64,000 bases of DNA from Bifidobacteriaceae bacterium (GCA_031267825.1 JAIRYJ010000004.1:62001-126000); one strand, 5' to 3'. Counted from the stretch's first letter, positions 8,010 to 16,843 are shown. A program made the numbers and translations. The notes: generated by a model not told the origin, from the letters alone.

Positions 8010-9746
8010 GTGACGACAGTTAGAAAACGAGTGCGGGCAACAGCCGCCTGCTTCGCTGTAGCAGGCCTGCTATTGGCCGGTTGCTCCGGAGATGACGGCG
8101 ATTCTGGCGGTGACGCTAGCAATGACGGAGTACCAAGCGGCGTGGTCGCTGGTTCCTCGGTCTCAATTTTCACCGGGCAAGTCGGCGATTTCACAGCGCC
8201 GAACTTCAATCCCTTCAACACCACCGGATCCTTCCTGCAGCCAACCCAGGGCGTGATCTATGAAGCGTTGTTCTACTACAACATTGCCCGGGCCGATGAC
8301 CCCCGGCCCGTTCTAGGAACGTCGTTCTCCTGGAACGATGACGGCACGGTGCTAACCGTCAAAGTGCGCCAAGGCGTCAAGTTCTCTGACGGCACCGACA
8401 TGACCGCTGATGACGTTGTTTTCTCCCTCAACCTGGTGTCACACAATGAGGCCCTGAACACCTCAGGACAAGTCTGGGAGACAGCCAAAGCTGACGCCGA
8501 AACCGTCACCTTGACCTTCGCCAAACCGGCTTACACCCTTGAGCCGCAGATCCTCGGCAAGCACCCAGTGGTGCCGCAGAAACTGTGGCAGGACCTAGCT
8601 GATCCGACCGAAGGCACCAACGACAATCCAGTTGGCACCGGGCCCTACATGTTTGACCAGTACCAGCCTCAAGCCATCATCCTCAAAGTTAACCCCCACT
8701 ACTGGGGTCAAGGCGAAGAAGCCCCGGCCATCGAATACGTCCGTTACATTTCGCTAGCCAATGCCGATGCCGCCACCACCGCTTTGCAGCAAGGCACCAC
8801 CGACTGGCAAGGTTCATTCCTGCCCACATTGGAACAACTGGTGGCCGAATCTAACGGCACCCTGACCTATTCGAACACGCCTCAGGCTACGACAGGCTTG
8901 TTCGCCTGCTCCAACGCTGAAATGGGTTGCACTGGGCCGCAAACTGACAAGGCCGTACGCCAAGCCATGTATTACGCCATGGACCGCACCCAGCTCAACG
9001 CCCAAGCCGGTGCCAGCTTTGGCCTGCCAGCCTCACCAACCCTGCTACCCAACTTTGTCAACCAAGCCGAAATCACCAACCCGGACTACTTTGAGGTGCC
9101 GCAATCAGCCGATCCGGCCAAATCAAAGTCAATCCTTGAAGCGGCGGGCTGGGTTATGGGTTCTGACGGCTACTACGCCAAGGACGGGCAAGCCCTTGAA
9201 ATGACTCTGAGCGATGTTTCTGGCTGGACTGATTACAACACTCTGTGCGAGTTGCTTGTTGGCCAGTTCAAAGAAGCCGGCATCAAGCTGACAGTCAACC
9301 ACGTGGCGCAAAACGCCTGGTCACAGGCGGAGGTCTCGGGTCAGTTCCAGCTATCGATGAACTCGGTCAACATGGGTGCGTCAACTAACCCGTACTTCGC
9401 TTACAACAACTACGTCAATGGCGCCGGTACGCGGCCGGTCGGTGAGTCGGCCGTCACCACCAACACCATGCGGTACAACAACGATGCCGTCAACGCGGCT
9501 GTTCAGGTCTTAGCGGCTACAGCGGACCCGGCTGAGTTACAGGCCCAGTACAAGATCATCCAGGACGCACTGGTCGAAGACCTGCCAATCATCCCGATCT
9601 ACGTCAATTCGGCACTATGCGAATACAACACAACTCACGCCACCGGTTGGCCGTCGCAAGACAACTTGTACGCCTTCCCGCTGCCGTGGGGCGGCAACTG
9701 GGGCACCGGTATTGTGCTCAAGACGATTCGTCCAGTCGCCAGCTAA
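8010..9746 (+). CDS. Solute-binding lipoprotein, family 5 (oligosaccharide/oligopeptide ABC importer)
   Basis: This is an extracellular receptor for the Opp/Dpp-type importer encoded just downstream, 578 residues long. It has a lipoprotein signal with lipobox LLAGC (C25) followed by an acidic Gly/Ser linker. The SBP_bac_5 fold is clear (VLGTSFSWNDDGTVLTVKVR, GVKFSDGTDMTADDVVFSL, NDNPVGTGPYMFDQYQP). The GTG start has AAAGGAG nine bases upstream. Family 5 receptors bind peptides, but also cello- and mannooligosaccharides, as in the mannoside cluster of Thermotoga. The beta-mannosidase and LacI regulator here favour a beta-mannoside ligand, which is an inference. It is separated from the permeases by a 373-bp structured gap. 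Confidence 0.88.
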   Translation: MTTVRKRVRATAACFAVAGLLLAGCSGDDGDSGGDASNDGVPSGVVAGSSVSIFTGQVGDFTAPNFNPFNTTGSFLQPTQGVIYEALFYYNIARADDPRPVLGTSFSWNDDGTVLTVKVRQGVKFSDGTDMTADDVVFSLNLVSHNEALNTSGQVWETAKADAETVTLTFAKPAYTLEPQILGKHPVVPQKLWQDLADPTEGTNDNPVGTGPYMFDQYQPQAIILKVNPHYWGQGEEAPAIEYVRYISLANADAATTALQQGTTDWQGSFLPTLEQLVAESNGTLTYSNTPQATTGLFACSNAEMGCTGPQTDKAVRQAMYYAMDRTQLNAQAGASFGLPASPTLLPNFVNQAEITNPDYFEVPQSADPAKSKSILEAAGWVMGSDGYYAKDGQALEMTLSDVSGWTDYNTLCELLVGQFKEAGIKLTVNHVAQNAWSQAEVSGQFQLSMNSVNMGASTNPYFAYNNYVNGAGTRPVGESAVTTNTMRYNNDAVNAAVQVLAATADPAELQAQYKIIQDALVEDLPIIPIYVNSALCEYNTTHATGWPSQDNLYAFPLPWGGNWGTGIVLKTIRPVAS

Positions 9747-9802
9747 CAAACCCAATGCGCTGGCCGGAACCCACTCAGGAGGGTGTTGAACAACACCCTT
9801 CG

Positions 9803-9950
9803 GCCGTGTCGCAGGCGGTGAGAGCGAAGCTTTCACCGGCGAAGACGCGCAGATAGGGCATCGCTTATGACCCTAAGCCGTGTCGCACCCAGTGGGAGCG
9901 AAGCTTTCACCGGCGAAGACGCGAAAATAGGGCATCGCTTATGGACCCTA
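9803..9950. repeat. 74-bp tandem duplication inside the structured element
   Basis: GCCGTGTCGCA (9803 and 9877), GAGCGAAGCTTTCACC (9822 and 9896) and ATAGGGCATCGCTTATG (9853 and 9927) all recur at exactly 74 bp. The unit carrying the GTGARAGC hairpin is therefore present twice in tandem here; the copy near 38280 has it once. Confidence 0.92.
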
Positions 9951-9981
9951 GGGGCCTGTTGTACGACAGGCCCCTAGGGTC
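9944..9981. terminator. Strong hairpin after the binding-protein gene
   Basis: GACCCTAGGGGCCTGT pairs perfectly with ACAGGCCCCTAGGGTC across a 6-nt loop (TGTACG), a 16-bp stem. No U tract follows. It could act as a partial terminator or as a 3' stabiliser that lowers permease expression relative to the receptor. Confidence 0.75.
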
Positions 9982-10004
9982 ACCGCCAGCTTGCTGAAGG
10001 GGCG

Positions 10005-10038
10005 GCCCGCGTCCGCTAGCGCCGCGGCGGACGCGGGC
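10005..10038. terminator. GC-rich hairpin upstream of the permease gene
   Basis: GCCCGCGTCCGC and GCGGACGCGGGC form a perfect 12-bp stem with a 10-nt loop. It is the second stable hairpin in the receptor-permease gap, 81 bp before the permease start. Confidence 0.6.
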
Positions 10039-10119
10039 ACCGCCTCACCGTGCCGGGCCCCAAGGCTCGGCACAACCAGACCAGATCATGCCAGCTAACT
10101 GTCAACACTGCGAGGAGCG

Positions 10120-11121
10120 ATGAGGTTCTATCTCCAGAAAATCCTCTTCTATCTGATTGCTTTCTGGGCGGCCTTAACGCTCAACTTCCTAATCCCCCGC
10201 ATGATGCCGGGAGACCCAGTTTCGATCATTGTCATGAAAATGGCGGCGGCCGGCCAAACCATCACGCCGCAGACCCGCCACGCCATCTCAGTCCAGTTAG
10301 GCGGTATTGGTGAAGGCAGCCTGATCAGTCAATACTGGCAATACTTGGGTTCTTTGATTCACGGCGATCTGGGCGTATCAATCGCCAACTATCCAGTTAA
10401 GGTCACGACGATTCTGCAGGGCGCGTTGCCCTGGACCATCACATTAGTTGGGCTGGCCACGATTATCGCCTTTGTTCTTGGCATCAGTCTTGGCATTTTG
10501 GCGGGCTGGAAACGCGGATCGTTTCTCGACAACCTGATCCCGGTGGTGACATTTTTCCAGGCCGTACCGTACTTCTGGCTGGCCCTCATTCTGCTGTTGT
10601 TCTTCAGCCGGACCTGGCAGATCTTTCCTTTCGCTCAAGGCTATGACACTGTCGCTTGGCCGATCATTGTGCCCGGTTGGAACTGGCCGTTCATCAAGTC
10701 GGCCGTCTACCATGGCGCCTTGCCGGCCGCCACGATTGTGTTGTCTTCAATAGCGGGCTGGATGCTCGGGATGCGCAACATGATGGTTTCAACACTGTCG
10801 GAGGATTACATCCTGACGGCTGAAGCTAAGGGCCTAACGCCCCGCCGGGTCCGCATTGTTTACGCCGCCCGCAACGCGGTGCTGCCGTCGCTCAGCGGAT
10901 TCGCCATCTCATTGGGTTTTGTGGTGGCCGGGTCAATCGTCATGGAAACCGTGTTTTCTTACCCCGGAATCGGTTTCCAGCTTTGGAAAGCGGTCTCCAA
11001 CAACGACTATCCGCTGATGCAAGGCACCTTCCTCGTCATTTCTGTGGCTGTCCTGGCGGCCAATCTGCTGGTCGATTTGATGCTAGGACTGATCGATCCA
11101 CGAACCCGGGCCAGGGCCTGA
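10120..11121 (+). CDS. Opp/Dpp-type ABC transporter permease (first)
   Basis: This inner-membrane subunit of 333 residues is of the DppB/OppB type. Its first helix is FYLIAFWAALTLNFLIPRMMPGDP, the hallmark start of the family, and about six membrane segments are visible. The coupling (EAA) loop is visible as SEDYILTAEAKGLTPRRVRIVYAARNAVLP. GAGGAG precedes the ATG. It is 18 bp before the second permease and pairs with it to form the pore for the ligand delivered by the upstream lipoprotein. Confidence 0.92.
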   Translation: MRFYLQKILFYLIAFWAALTLNFLIPRMMPGDPVSIIVMKMAAAGQTITPQTRHAISVQLGGIGEGSLISQYWQYLGSLIHGDLGVSIANYPVKVTTILQGALPWTITLVGLATIIAFVLGISLGILAGWKRGSFLDNLIPVVTFFQAVPYFWLALILLLFFSRTWQIFPFAQGYDTVAWPIIVPGWNWPFIKSAVYHGALPAATIVLSSIAGWMLGMRNMMVSTLSEDYILTAEAKGLTPRRVRIVYAARNAVLPSLSGFAISLGFVVAGSIVMETVFSYPGIGFQLWKAVSNNDYPLMQGTFLVISVAVLAANLLVDLMLGLIDPRTRARA

Positions 11122-11139
11122 AGGAAGAGGAGGATCACC

Positions 11140-12210
11140 ATGCCGTCAACAGATCAGCCAGATCCACGCCCGTCAGCGCCAACCACACCAACCCAAGAAG
11201 GCCGGTCAACAGATCAGCCAGATCCACGCCCGTCAACGTCAACCACACCAACCCAGGAAGGCCCGCCGACCGGCGCCAGCCCTTCACCTAAACGGTCAAT
11301 CGCCCGCCTCTTACCAACCCGTTCAGCCAAACTGATCGCCGGGTCCGCCATGTTCGCTTTGGTCGCCTTGTGGGCGATCATCGGGCCGTTCGTGGTGGCC
11401 GATCCTCACGCCATCTCAACTCACATGCTGTCAGCGCCCGGCCAAGACGGCTATCTGATGGGAACTAACCAAGCGGGCCAAGACCTCTGGGCTCAACTGG
11501 CCTACGGCACTCGTGGCTCGCTCATCATTGGTCTCAGTGTCGGTCTGATGGCACTGGTCTTATCGGCCTTCTTTGGTGTCCTTGGAACCTATATTGGTGG
11601 CGCCATCGACGAATCGTTCGCCCTGTTCACCAATGTTGTGCTAGTTATCCCTGGTCTGCCGTTGACGATAGTCATCGCCAACTATGTTCCACCAGATCAA
11701 CGCGGCCTGTTCCTGATATCTGTTGTCTTGGCTGTAACTAGCTGGGCGGCATCGGCCCGTGTCTTGAGGTCTGTCACGTTATCTGTCCGCGGACGGGACT
11801 ATGTCGCGGCCGCCCGCATCGCGGGCGAGCCAACCTGGCGTGTGCTGGTGGTCGAAATACTGCCCAACCTGATCCCTGTTTTGGCCTCCCAGCTAATTTT
11901 CGCTGTCATTTTCGCGATTCTTGGTGAAGCTGGGCTGTCCTTCCTTGGGCTTGGCGCGAACGGCTCGTTCACCCTTGGGACAATGCTCTATTTCGCTTGG
12001 CAGTCGCTGGCGCTAACCCAAGGGGCTTGGTGGTGGTTTGTGCCGCCAGGTTTAGTGATCGCCATATTGGGTATGGCGTTGTCACTGATCAACTTTTCAA
12101 TCGATGAAATCATCAACCCGAAGCTACGCGACTCAACCAGGGCGGCCCGCCGCAAATGGGGTCTGACACCAGCCCAAATCAGGCAACTCGAACAGGAGAA
12201 CGTCAGATGA
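11140..12210 (+). CDS. Opp/Dpp-type ABC transporter permease (second) with repeated N-terminal tail
   Basis: This is a DppC/OppC-type permease of 356 residues. After a disordered tail, the first membrane helix begins near residue 65 (LIAGSAMFALVALWAIIGPFVV). The family motif GTNQAGQDLWAQLAYGTRGSL and the coupling loop GRDYVAAARIAGEPTWRVLVVEILPN follow. The Pro/Thr-rich tail carries a perfect-phase 20-residue duplication (11145-11264), which is unusual for this family. GGAAGAGGAGG precedes the ATG. Its stop overlaps the ATG of the next gene (ATGA). Confidence 0.92.
   Translation: MPSTDQPDPRPSAPTTPTQEGRSTDQPDPRPSTSTTPTQEGPPTGASPSPKRSIARLLPTRSAKLIAGSAMFALVALWAIIGPFVVADPHAISTHMLSAPGQDGYLMGTNQAGQDLWAQLAYGTRGSLIIGLSVGLMALVLSAFFGVLGTYIGGAIDESFALFTNVVLVIPGLPLTIVIANYVPPDQRGLFLISVVLAVTSWAASARVLRSVTLSVRGRDYVAAARIAGEPTWRVLVVEILPNLIPVLASQLIFAVIFAILGEAGLSFLGLGANGSFTLGTMLYFAWQSLALTQGAWWWFVPPGLVIAILGMALSLINFSIDEIINPKLRDSTRAARRKWGLTPAQIRQLEQENVR
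11145..11264 (+). repeat. 60-bp in-frame tandem duplication in the permease N-terminus
   Basis: GTCAACAGATCAGCCAGATC occurs at 11145 and 11205, and the full 60-bp unit differs at only a few positions. Because 60 is a multiple of three, it encodes two copies of a Pro/Thr-rich 20-residue segment (DQPDPRPS...TTPTQEG). Few differences suggest a recent duplication. Confidence 0.93.
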
Positions 12211-13088
12211 GCCGCCATCCTGTCATCCGGGTGAGCGATCTCAGCGTTGACTACATGGGTGAACGCACAGTCCACGCCGTCCAGAACGTTTCACTTGAAC
12301 TCGCCCGAGGTGAGATCCTGGGCCTGGCCGGAGAATCTGGTTGCGGCAAATCAACCCTGGCTTACGGTATTACCCGCCTGCTGCGCCCACCGGCGCTGAT
12401 CACCTCCGGCAAAGCGGTCTTTTACTCACGTGAAGGTTTCGAGATCGACATTTCCCGCCTCAATGGCGCTGACCTCAGATCTTTCAGGTGGGAGAAAATC
12501 GCCATGGTATTCCAAGGAGCCATGAACTCACTCAATCCAGTGATTTCGATCCGGGCCCAACTAGAAGATGTTCTGACAACGCACCGCCCCGCCATGTCAC
12601 GCACGGCAAAGCGCCAACATTGCGCTGAACTGCTGGAACGGGTCGGGGTTGATCCGAAACGGCTCCGTTCTTACCCGCATGAACTGTCCGGCGGCATGCG
12701 TCAACGCGTCATGATCGCGATGGCTTTAGCGCTTGACCCGCAGGTTCTGATCATGGATGAACCAACCACCGCCTTGGATGTGATAGTTCAGCGTGAGATC
12801 CTCAGCGAAATCACCCGGCTGCGCCAAGAATCTGGATTCGCCGTGCTGTTCATCACCCATGACTTACCTTTGCTGCTTGAGATCGCTGACCGGATAGCGG
12901 TCATGAAAGCCGGACGGATAGTTGAACTGAACCGGTCCTATGACCTTTACACTAGCCCAGCCGATCCGTACACCAAGCGGCTGCTGGCTTCTTTCCCGTC
13001 CTTGACTGGCGAACGCGGTGATTTCATCCGGGCTGGTCAAGCGGACAGCCGCTTGACAGTTGAGGACAAAGGGGCGGAAGGGACCTGA
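12207..13088 (+). CDS. Opp/Dpp-type ABC transporter ATPase (DppD-like)
   Basis: This is the first of two nucleotide-binding subunits powering the importer, 293 residues. It has Walker A GESGCGKST, signature LSGGMRQRV, Walker B VLIMDEPTTALD and an H-loop ITHD. A short C-terminal extension typical of Opp ATPases follows (SPADPYTKRLLASFPSL). I chose the ATG at 12207, which overlaps the previous stop as ATGA and has AGGAG upstream. The longer in-frame start at 12156 would lie inside the permease gene. Confidence 0.93.
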   Translation: MSRHPVIRVSDLSVDYMGERTVHAVQNVSLELARGEILGLAGESGCGKSTLAYGITRLLRPPALITSGKAVFYSREGFEIDISRLNGADLRSFRWEKIAMVFQGAMNSLNPVISIRAQLEDVLTTHRPAMSRTAKRQHCAELLERVGVDPKRLRSYPHELSGGMRQRVMIAMALALDPQVLIMDEPTTALDVIVQREILSEITRLRQESGFAVLFITHDLPLLLEIADRIAVMKAGRIVELNRSYDLYTSPADPYTKRLLASFPSLTGERGDFIRAGQADSRLTVEDKGAEGT

Positions 13089-13090
13089 AC

Positions 13091-13927
13091 ATGTCAGTTC
13101 TTCAAATTGACCACCTAGTTAAGACATATGACCTGCGTAGCGGCTGGCGCCAAGAAATACTGCGAGCGGTTGACGATGTCTCTTTCAGGCTCGAATCGAA
13201 CCGGACAGTCGCACTTGTTGGCCAGTCTGGTTCTGGCAAGTCAACTATCGCCAAGCTGATCCTCCAGTTGGAGCGGCCCACTAAAGGCAGCATCTTGTTT
13301 GATGACCGGAGTATTCGGCAACTGAATCTCAGGTCTTACCGTAAGAACGTTCAAATGGTCTTTCAGGACCCGTTCGCTTCGCTCAACCCGTACCACACCG
13401 TGGCTCACCACCTTGACCGGCCGCTGCGGATCCATTTCCCGCGGCTGACCGCCAGTCAACGCCATGACGAGGTGCTGGCTTTACTTGAACGAGTCCATCT
13501 CAGCCCAGCCGAAGATTTCGCTGATCGCCATCCCCATGAACTGTCCGGCGGGCAGCGCCAACGGGTCGCCATCGCCCGGGCGTTAGCGCCGAAACCGTCG
13601 ATTTTGATCGCTGATGAACCAGTTTCGATGCTTGACGTGTCGATCCGGCTGGGTGTGCTTGGCCTGCTCAGCCGCCTGCAACGAGAGGAGCGCCTGGGGG
13701 TGCTTTACATTACGCATGATCTGGCCACGGCCAGACATTTTTCGGACGAGATCATGGTGATGTACCAAGGCAAGGTGATTGAGCACGGCCCAGCCGATGA
13801 TGTGATCCTCCATCCGGTCCATGACTACACCCGCCGCCTAGCGGCCGCCGCGCCTAATCCTGAACGCCGCCTGGCGCAACTCGAAGACCTTCCAGCTAGC
13901 GCCGCCGGGACTGATGATGAGTCATAA
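13091..13927 (+). CDS. Opp/Dpp-type ABC transporter ATPase (DppF-like)
   Basis: This is the second nucleotide-binding subunit, 278 residues. It has Walker A GQSGSGKST, the Q-loop context MVFQDPFASLNP characteristic of OppF/DppF, signature LSGGQRQRV, Walker B SILIADEPVSMLD and H-loop YITHDLATA. It starts 2 bp after the DppD-like gene and overlaps the beta-mannosidase start by 14 bp, so all these genes are very likely one transcript. Confidence 0.93.
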   Translation: MSVLQIDHLVKTYDLRSGWRQEILRAVDDVSFRLESNRTVALVGQSGSGKSTIAKLILQLERPTKGSILFDDRSIRQLNLRSYRKNVQMVFQDPFASLNPYHTVAHHLDRPLRIHFPRLTASQRHDEVLALLERVHLSPAEDFADRHPHELSGGQRQRVAIARALAPKPSILIADEPVSMLDVSIRLGVLGLLSRLQREERLGVLYITHDLATARHFSDEIMVMYQGKVIEHGPADDVILHPVHDYTRRLAAAAPNPERRLAQLEDLPASAAGTDDES

Positions 13928-16691
13928 CCAGCCAACCACCGGGCCTCAAGCTAGCCCGCTGCGGGTGTCTGTCAAGAACTGGCGTTTCAGTCCTGGACCG
14001 GCCGCCAGCGGTTTGCCGCCTAGTGTGGCGGCGGCCTTCATTGGCGGCCCTTTGACGGCTGATGTGCCTGGTAACGTCCATGATGATTTGTTGGCTCATG
14101 GTCTGATCCCGGACCCTTACCTGGGAACAGCTGAGCGGGACGTCCAGTGGGTTGGCCGCCAGGATTGGTGCTACACGGCCAGCTTGCCGCACCTGGATCA
14201 GCCTTGGGAAAGGGTTGATTTGGTGGCTGATGGCCTGGACACGGCGGCCAGTTTGGAGTTGGACGGCCAGGTTTTGGGCCAGACACGTGACCAGCACCGC
14301 TCGTATCGCTTCGACGTGACGGCTTTGTTGGTGGCTCAGGGTTATTTGCCCGATGCCGCCGTCCCTTCCCCCAGCACTACCCCAGCCCCCAGCGGCGATT
14401 CTTCTGACAGACCCAACCCAACGGTCAGAACAAGCCAATCCGGTGGGTCTGGCCTGAGGGACGGCATCGACCAAGCGGACCAAGCGGACCACGAGACACC
14501 CAGCCCTGAATTGACCATCACCTTTGAATCGATTTACGCCCTGGCGGAAAGAGTCAAAGCCGTCACCGGGCCTTACCCGGCGCCATATGACGAGCCTTTC
14601 CCGTACGTCCGCAAGATGGCTTCAAACTTCGGCTGGGATTGGGGCCCCGTCATCACAACGGCCGGCATTTGGCGGGATATTCGCTTAGAGGCTTGGAAGA
14701 CGGCTCGTCTGGCGCGGGTCCGGCCCCAGGCCTATCTGACGACTCCAACTGGGGACACCGGTGAGGTCAAACTCGAAGCCACCATTGAGCGGACTGGATC
14801 ATCCGCGCCTGTCACCCTGCGGGCCGTGCTGACCTGCCCGGATGGCTCTGTTGTGGCTTCAGCTCAAGCCAATGTGGTGGATCGCCAAGTCAACTTGGTG
14901 CTGCGGCCGGGTACGGTCCAGCGTTGGTGGCCGCACGGTTTAGGCGAACAACCGCTCTACAACCTTGAAGTTACCTTGAACGGACCAGATGGGGTGCTTG
15001 ACAGCGCCACCCGGAGGATCGGCTTCAGGCACATCAGCTTGGTCACCAAGGGTGACGCGGCCGGCGAAAGCTTCGGATTTGAGATCGCCGGGCGGCCGGT
15101 TTTCGCCCTCGGTTTCAACTGGATCCCTGATGATCTGCTGGTCAGCCGGGTCGGGCCGGAACGCTACCGGGCACGCCTAGCTGAGGCGGCGGCCTGCGGA
15201 GCCAACCTGGTGCGGGTTTGGGGTGGCGGCCTGTTCGAACAGGACGGCTTTTATGAGGCCTGCGATGAGCTTGGTTTGATGGTTTGGCAGGACTGTCCGT
15301 TCGCTTGCGCCGCCTACCCCGAAACCCCCTGTTACGCTACCGAAGTTGAAGCTGAACTGCGCGATAACGTGGTCCGATTGATGTCTCACGCCTCACTGGT
15401 GCTGTGGAACGGCTGTAATGAGAGTTTCCTCGGCTACGACGAGTGGGGTTGGCCTGAAATCCTGGCTGGCCGGGGCTGGGGTGAGGCCTACTATTTGGAG
15501 CTGATACCACGAGTTCTAGCTGAACTGGACCCTGGCAGACCCTACTGGCCGGGCAGTCCCTATTCGCGCCAGGCGGGGCGTAAAGCGAACGATCCAGCTT
15601 ACGGTTGTCATCATTCTTGGACGGTTTGGAACCAGAGTGACTATTCCGACTACGCTTCACTGCGGCCACGTTTCGTGGCCGAGTTTGGTTGGTGCGGCGC
15701 ACCGGCCTACACCACCTTGCTTGACGCCGTTGGCTCAGATCACCTGCGACCTTGGGATCCGGTGCTGATGTGGCATTACAAGCCGATCGATGGCGCCACC
15801 AAGTTACGCCGTGCCATCACTGAGGCTTTCCACGAACCAACCAGTTTTGATGCCTGGCACTATGTCACCCAGGTGCGCCAGGCCCGGGCGGCCGGTTTTG
15901 GGTTGGATTATTGGCGTGGCCTTTGGCCACACTGCCAAGGCGCTTTAGTTTGGCAGTTGAACGACTGCTGGCCGGTAATTAGCTGGGCGGCGGTCGATTC
16001 GGCTGGCCGACGTAAACCGATCTGGTATGCCGTCCGCCGTTCTTTCGCCGAACGGTTGGCCGTCTTGGAAGACAGTCCTGAAGGCTACCTGTTACGCCTG
16101 GTCAACCAATCCCAGACAGCTTGGCGGGCCAATCCACTGGTCAGACGGCTGGGTTTGGCTCAAGGCGAGGAGCGTTTTAGCTGGTCCGTTAGCCAGGTGG
16201 TGCCGCCGGGTGAGGTTGTTACGCTGCTGGCACCGCCTGACCTAGCACCTGGCACTGGCCAAGTTGGCGAACTAGGCCGGGGCTTAGGCGATGATGAGTT
16301 CTTGCTGGTTGAGGCCGATTTTCAAGCCCCTGATCCGGCCACCCGGCGGATTATTGCCCAGCCCGATAAGCGACTCGCACTTCAGGAACCCCGCTGGACG
16401 GTTGAGCTGACATGGCAAGACCACTCCCCCGGCCCGGACAGCGTCTCAGGCCCGCTGGCGCGGGTCAAGGTGACAGCTTTGAGCGTGTTGCGGGATTTGC
16501 TGCTCCAACCTGACCGGATCGGTGCCAGTGGCGAAGCACCACTGGTCACGTTACTGCCCGGCGAATCATTCGAATGGCTGCTGGACGGGCTCCACCCAGA
16601 TGGCTTCGACCCGGCCAGTCTGGCCACCCCAGTCATCATGGATGCGACCTGGGCTGAACTATCCGCCCGCCGCCAACCCAGCGGAGAATAA
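13914..16691 (+). CDS. Beta-mannosidase, glycoside hydrolase family 2
   Basis: This enzyme hydrolyses terminal beta-mannosyl residues, here probably from imported mannooligosaccharides, in the cytoplasm (no signal peptide). It has 925 residues, the usual length for GH2 beta-mannosidases. An N-terminal galactose-binding-like domain is interrupted by a Pro/Ser/Gln-rich insert at about 149-198. Ig-like domains and the TIM barrel follow (GFNWIPDDLL, GANLVRVWGGGLFEQDGFYEACDELGLMVWQDCPFACA). The acid/base is E503 in LWNGCNES and the nucleophile is E590 in FVAEFGW. It is the last gene of the transporter operon and converges on dnaG. Confidence 0.93.
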   Translation: MMSHNQPTTGPQASPLRVSVKNWRFSPGPAASGLPPSVAAAFIGGPLTADVPGNVHDDLLAHGLIPDPYLGTAERDVQWVGRQDWCYTASLPHLDQPWERVDLVADGLDTAASLELDGQVLGQTRDQHRSYRFDVTALLVAQGYLPDAAVPSPSTTPAPSGDSSDRPNPTVRTSQSGGSGLRDGIDQADQADHETPSPELTITFESIYALAERVKAVTGPYPAPYDEPFPYVRKMASNFGWDWGPVITTAGIWRDIRLEAWKTARLARVRPQAYLTTPTGDTGEVKLEATIERTGSSAPVTLRAVLTCPDGSVVASAQANVVDRQVNLVLRPGTVQRWWPHGLGEQPLYNLEVTLNGPDGVLDSATRRIGFRHISLVTKGDAAGESFGFEIAGRPVFALGFNWIPDDLLVSRVGPERYRARLAEAAACGANLVRVWGGGLFEQDGFYEACDELGLMVWQDCPFACAAYPETPCYATEVEAELRDNVVRLMSHASLVLWNGCNESFLGYDEWGWPEILAGRGWGEAYYLELIPRVLAELDPGRPYWPGSPYSRQAGRKANDPAYGCHHSWTVWNQSDYSDYASLRPRFVAEFGWCGAPAYTTLLDAVGSDHLRPWDPVLMWHYKPIDGATKLRRAITEAFHEPTSFDAWHYVTQVRQARAAGFGLDYWRGLWPHCQGALVWQLNDCWPVISWAAVDSAGRRKPIWYAVRRSFAERLAVLEDSPEGYLLRLVNQSQTAWRANPLVRRLGLAQGEERFSWSVSQVVPPGEVVTLLAPPDLAPGTGQVGELGRGLGDDEFLLVEADFQAPDPATRRIIAQPDKRLALQEPRWTVELTWQDHSPGPDSVSGPLARVKVTALSVLRDLLLQPDRIGASGEAPLVTLLPGESFEWLLDGLHPDGFDPASLATPVIMDATWAELSARRQPSGE

Positions 16692-16843
16692 CCCAGCTAC
16701 CGCGGACCAGTCCGTCCCTGGCCGTAGGCGGCCGCCGGGCACCACTTCAACCCGTTCCACCCTCGGCGGCCAACGGCCTGCCAACGTCACAGGCACACAG
16801 CACGCCACCGCACGGCGCCGGTTGGAGGCCGCTCCTCAATGCG

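Larger units (their letters stand above)
9777..9981 (+). repeat. Structured intergenic element, copy 1 (between binding protein and permease genes)
   Basis: The element begins AGGAGGGTGTTGAACAACAC, a small hairpin with a GAAC loop. It continues with a second hairpin (GTGAGAGC/GCTTTCAC) followed by CGGCGAAGACGCG, and ends in a 16-bp-stem hairpin. The first two parts recur after fadD at 38280-38370 with substitutions. It occupies the place where many binding-protein operons carry an attenuating or mRNA-stabilising structure. It lies in the 373-bp gap 9747-10119, which has no gene. Confidence 0.75.

Noticed and set aside
8693-8710. ACCCCCACTACTGGGGTCAA, resembling the dispersed hairpin element
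   Set aside because: It lies inside the binding-protein gene and encodes a normal family segment (NPHYWGQ). The match does not extend to the flanks.
12156-12206. Upstream start for the DppD-like ATPase
   Set aside because: It would overlap the permease by 55 bp. The ATGA overlap at 12207 with AGGAG upstream fits the other joins in the operon.
16692-16843. Gap between the beta-mannosidase and dnaG as a possible small gene or terminator
   Set aside because: The frame 16522-16887 is a shadow of the beta-mannosidase gene. No stem longer than about 7 bp was found.
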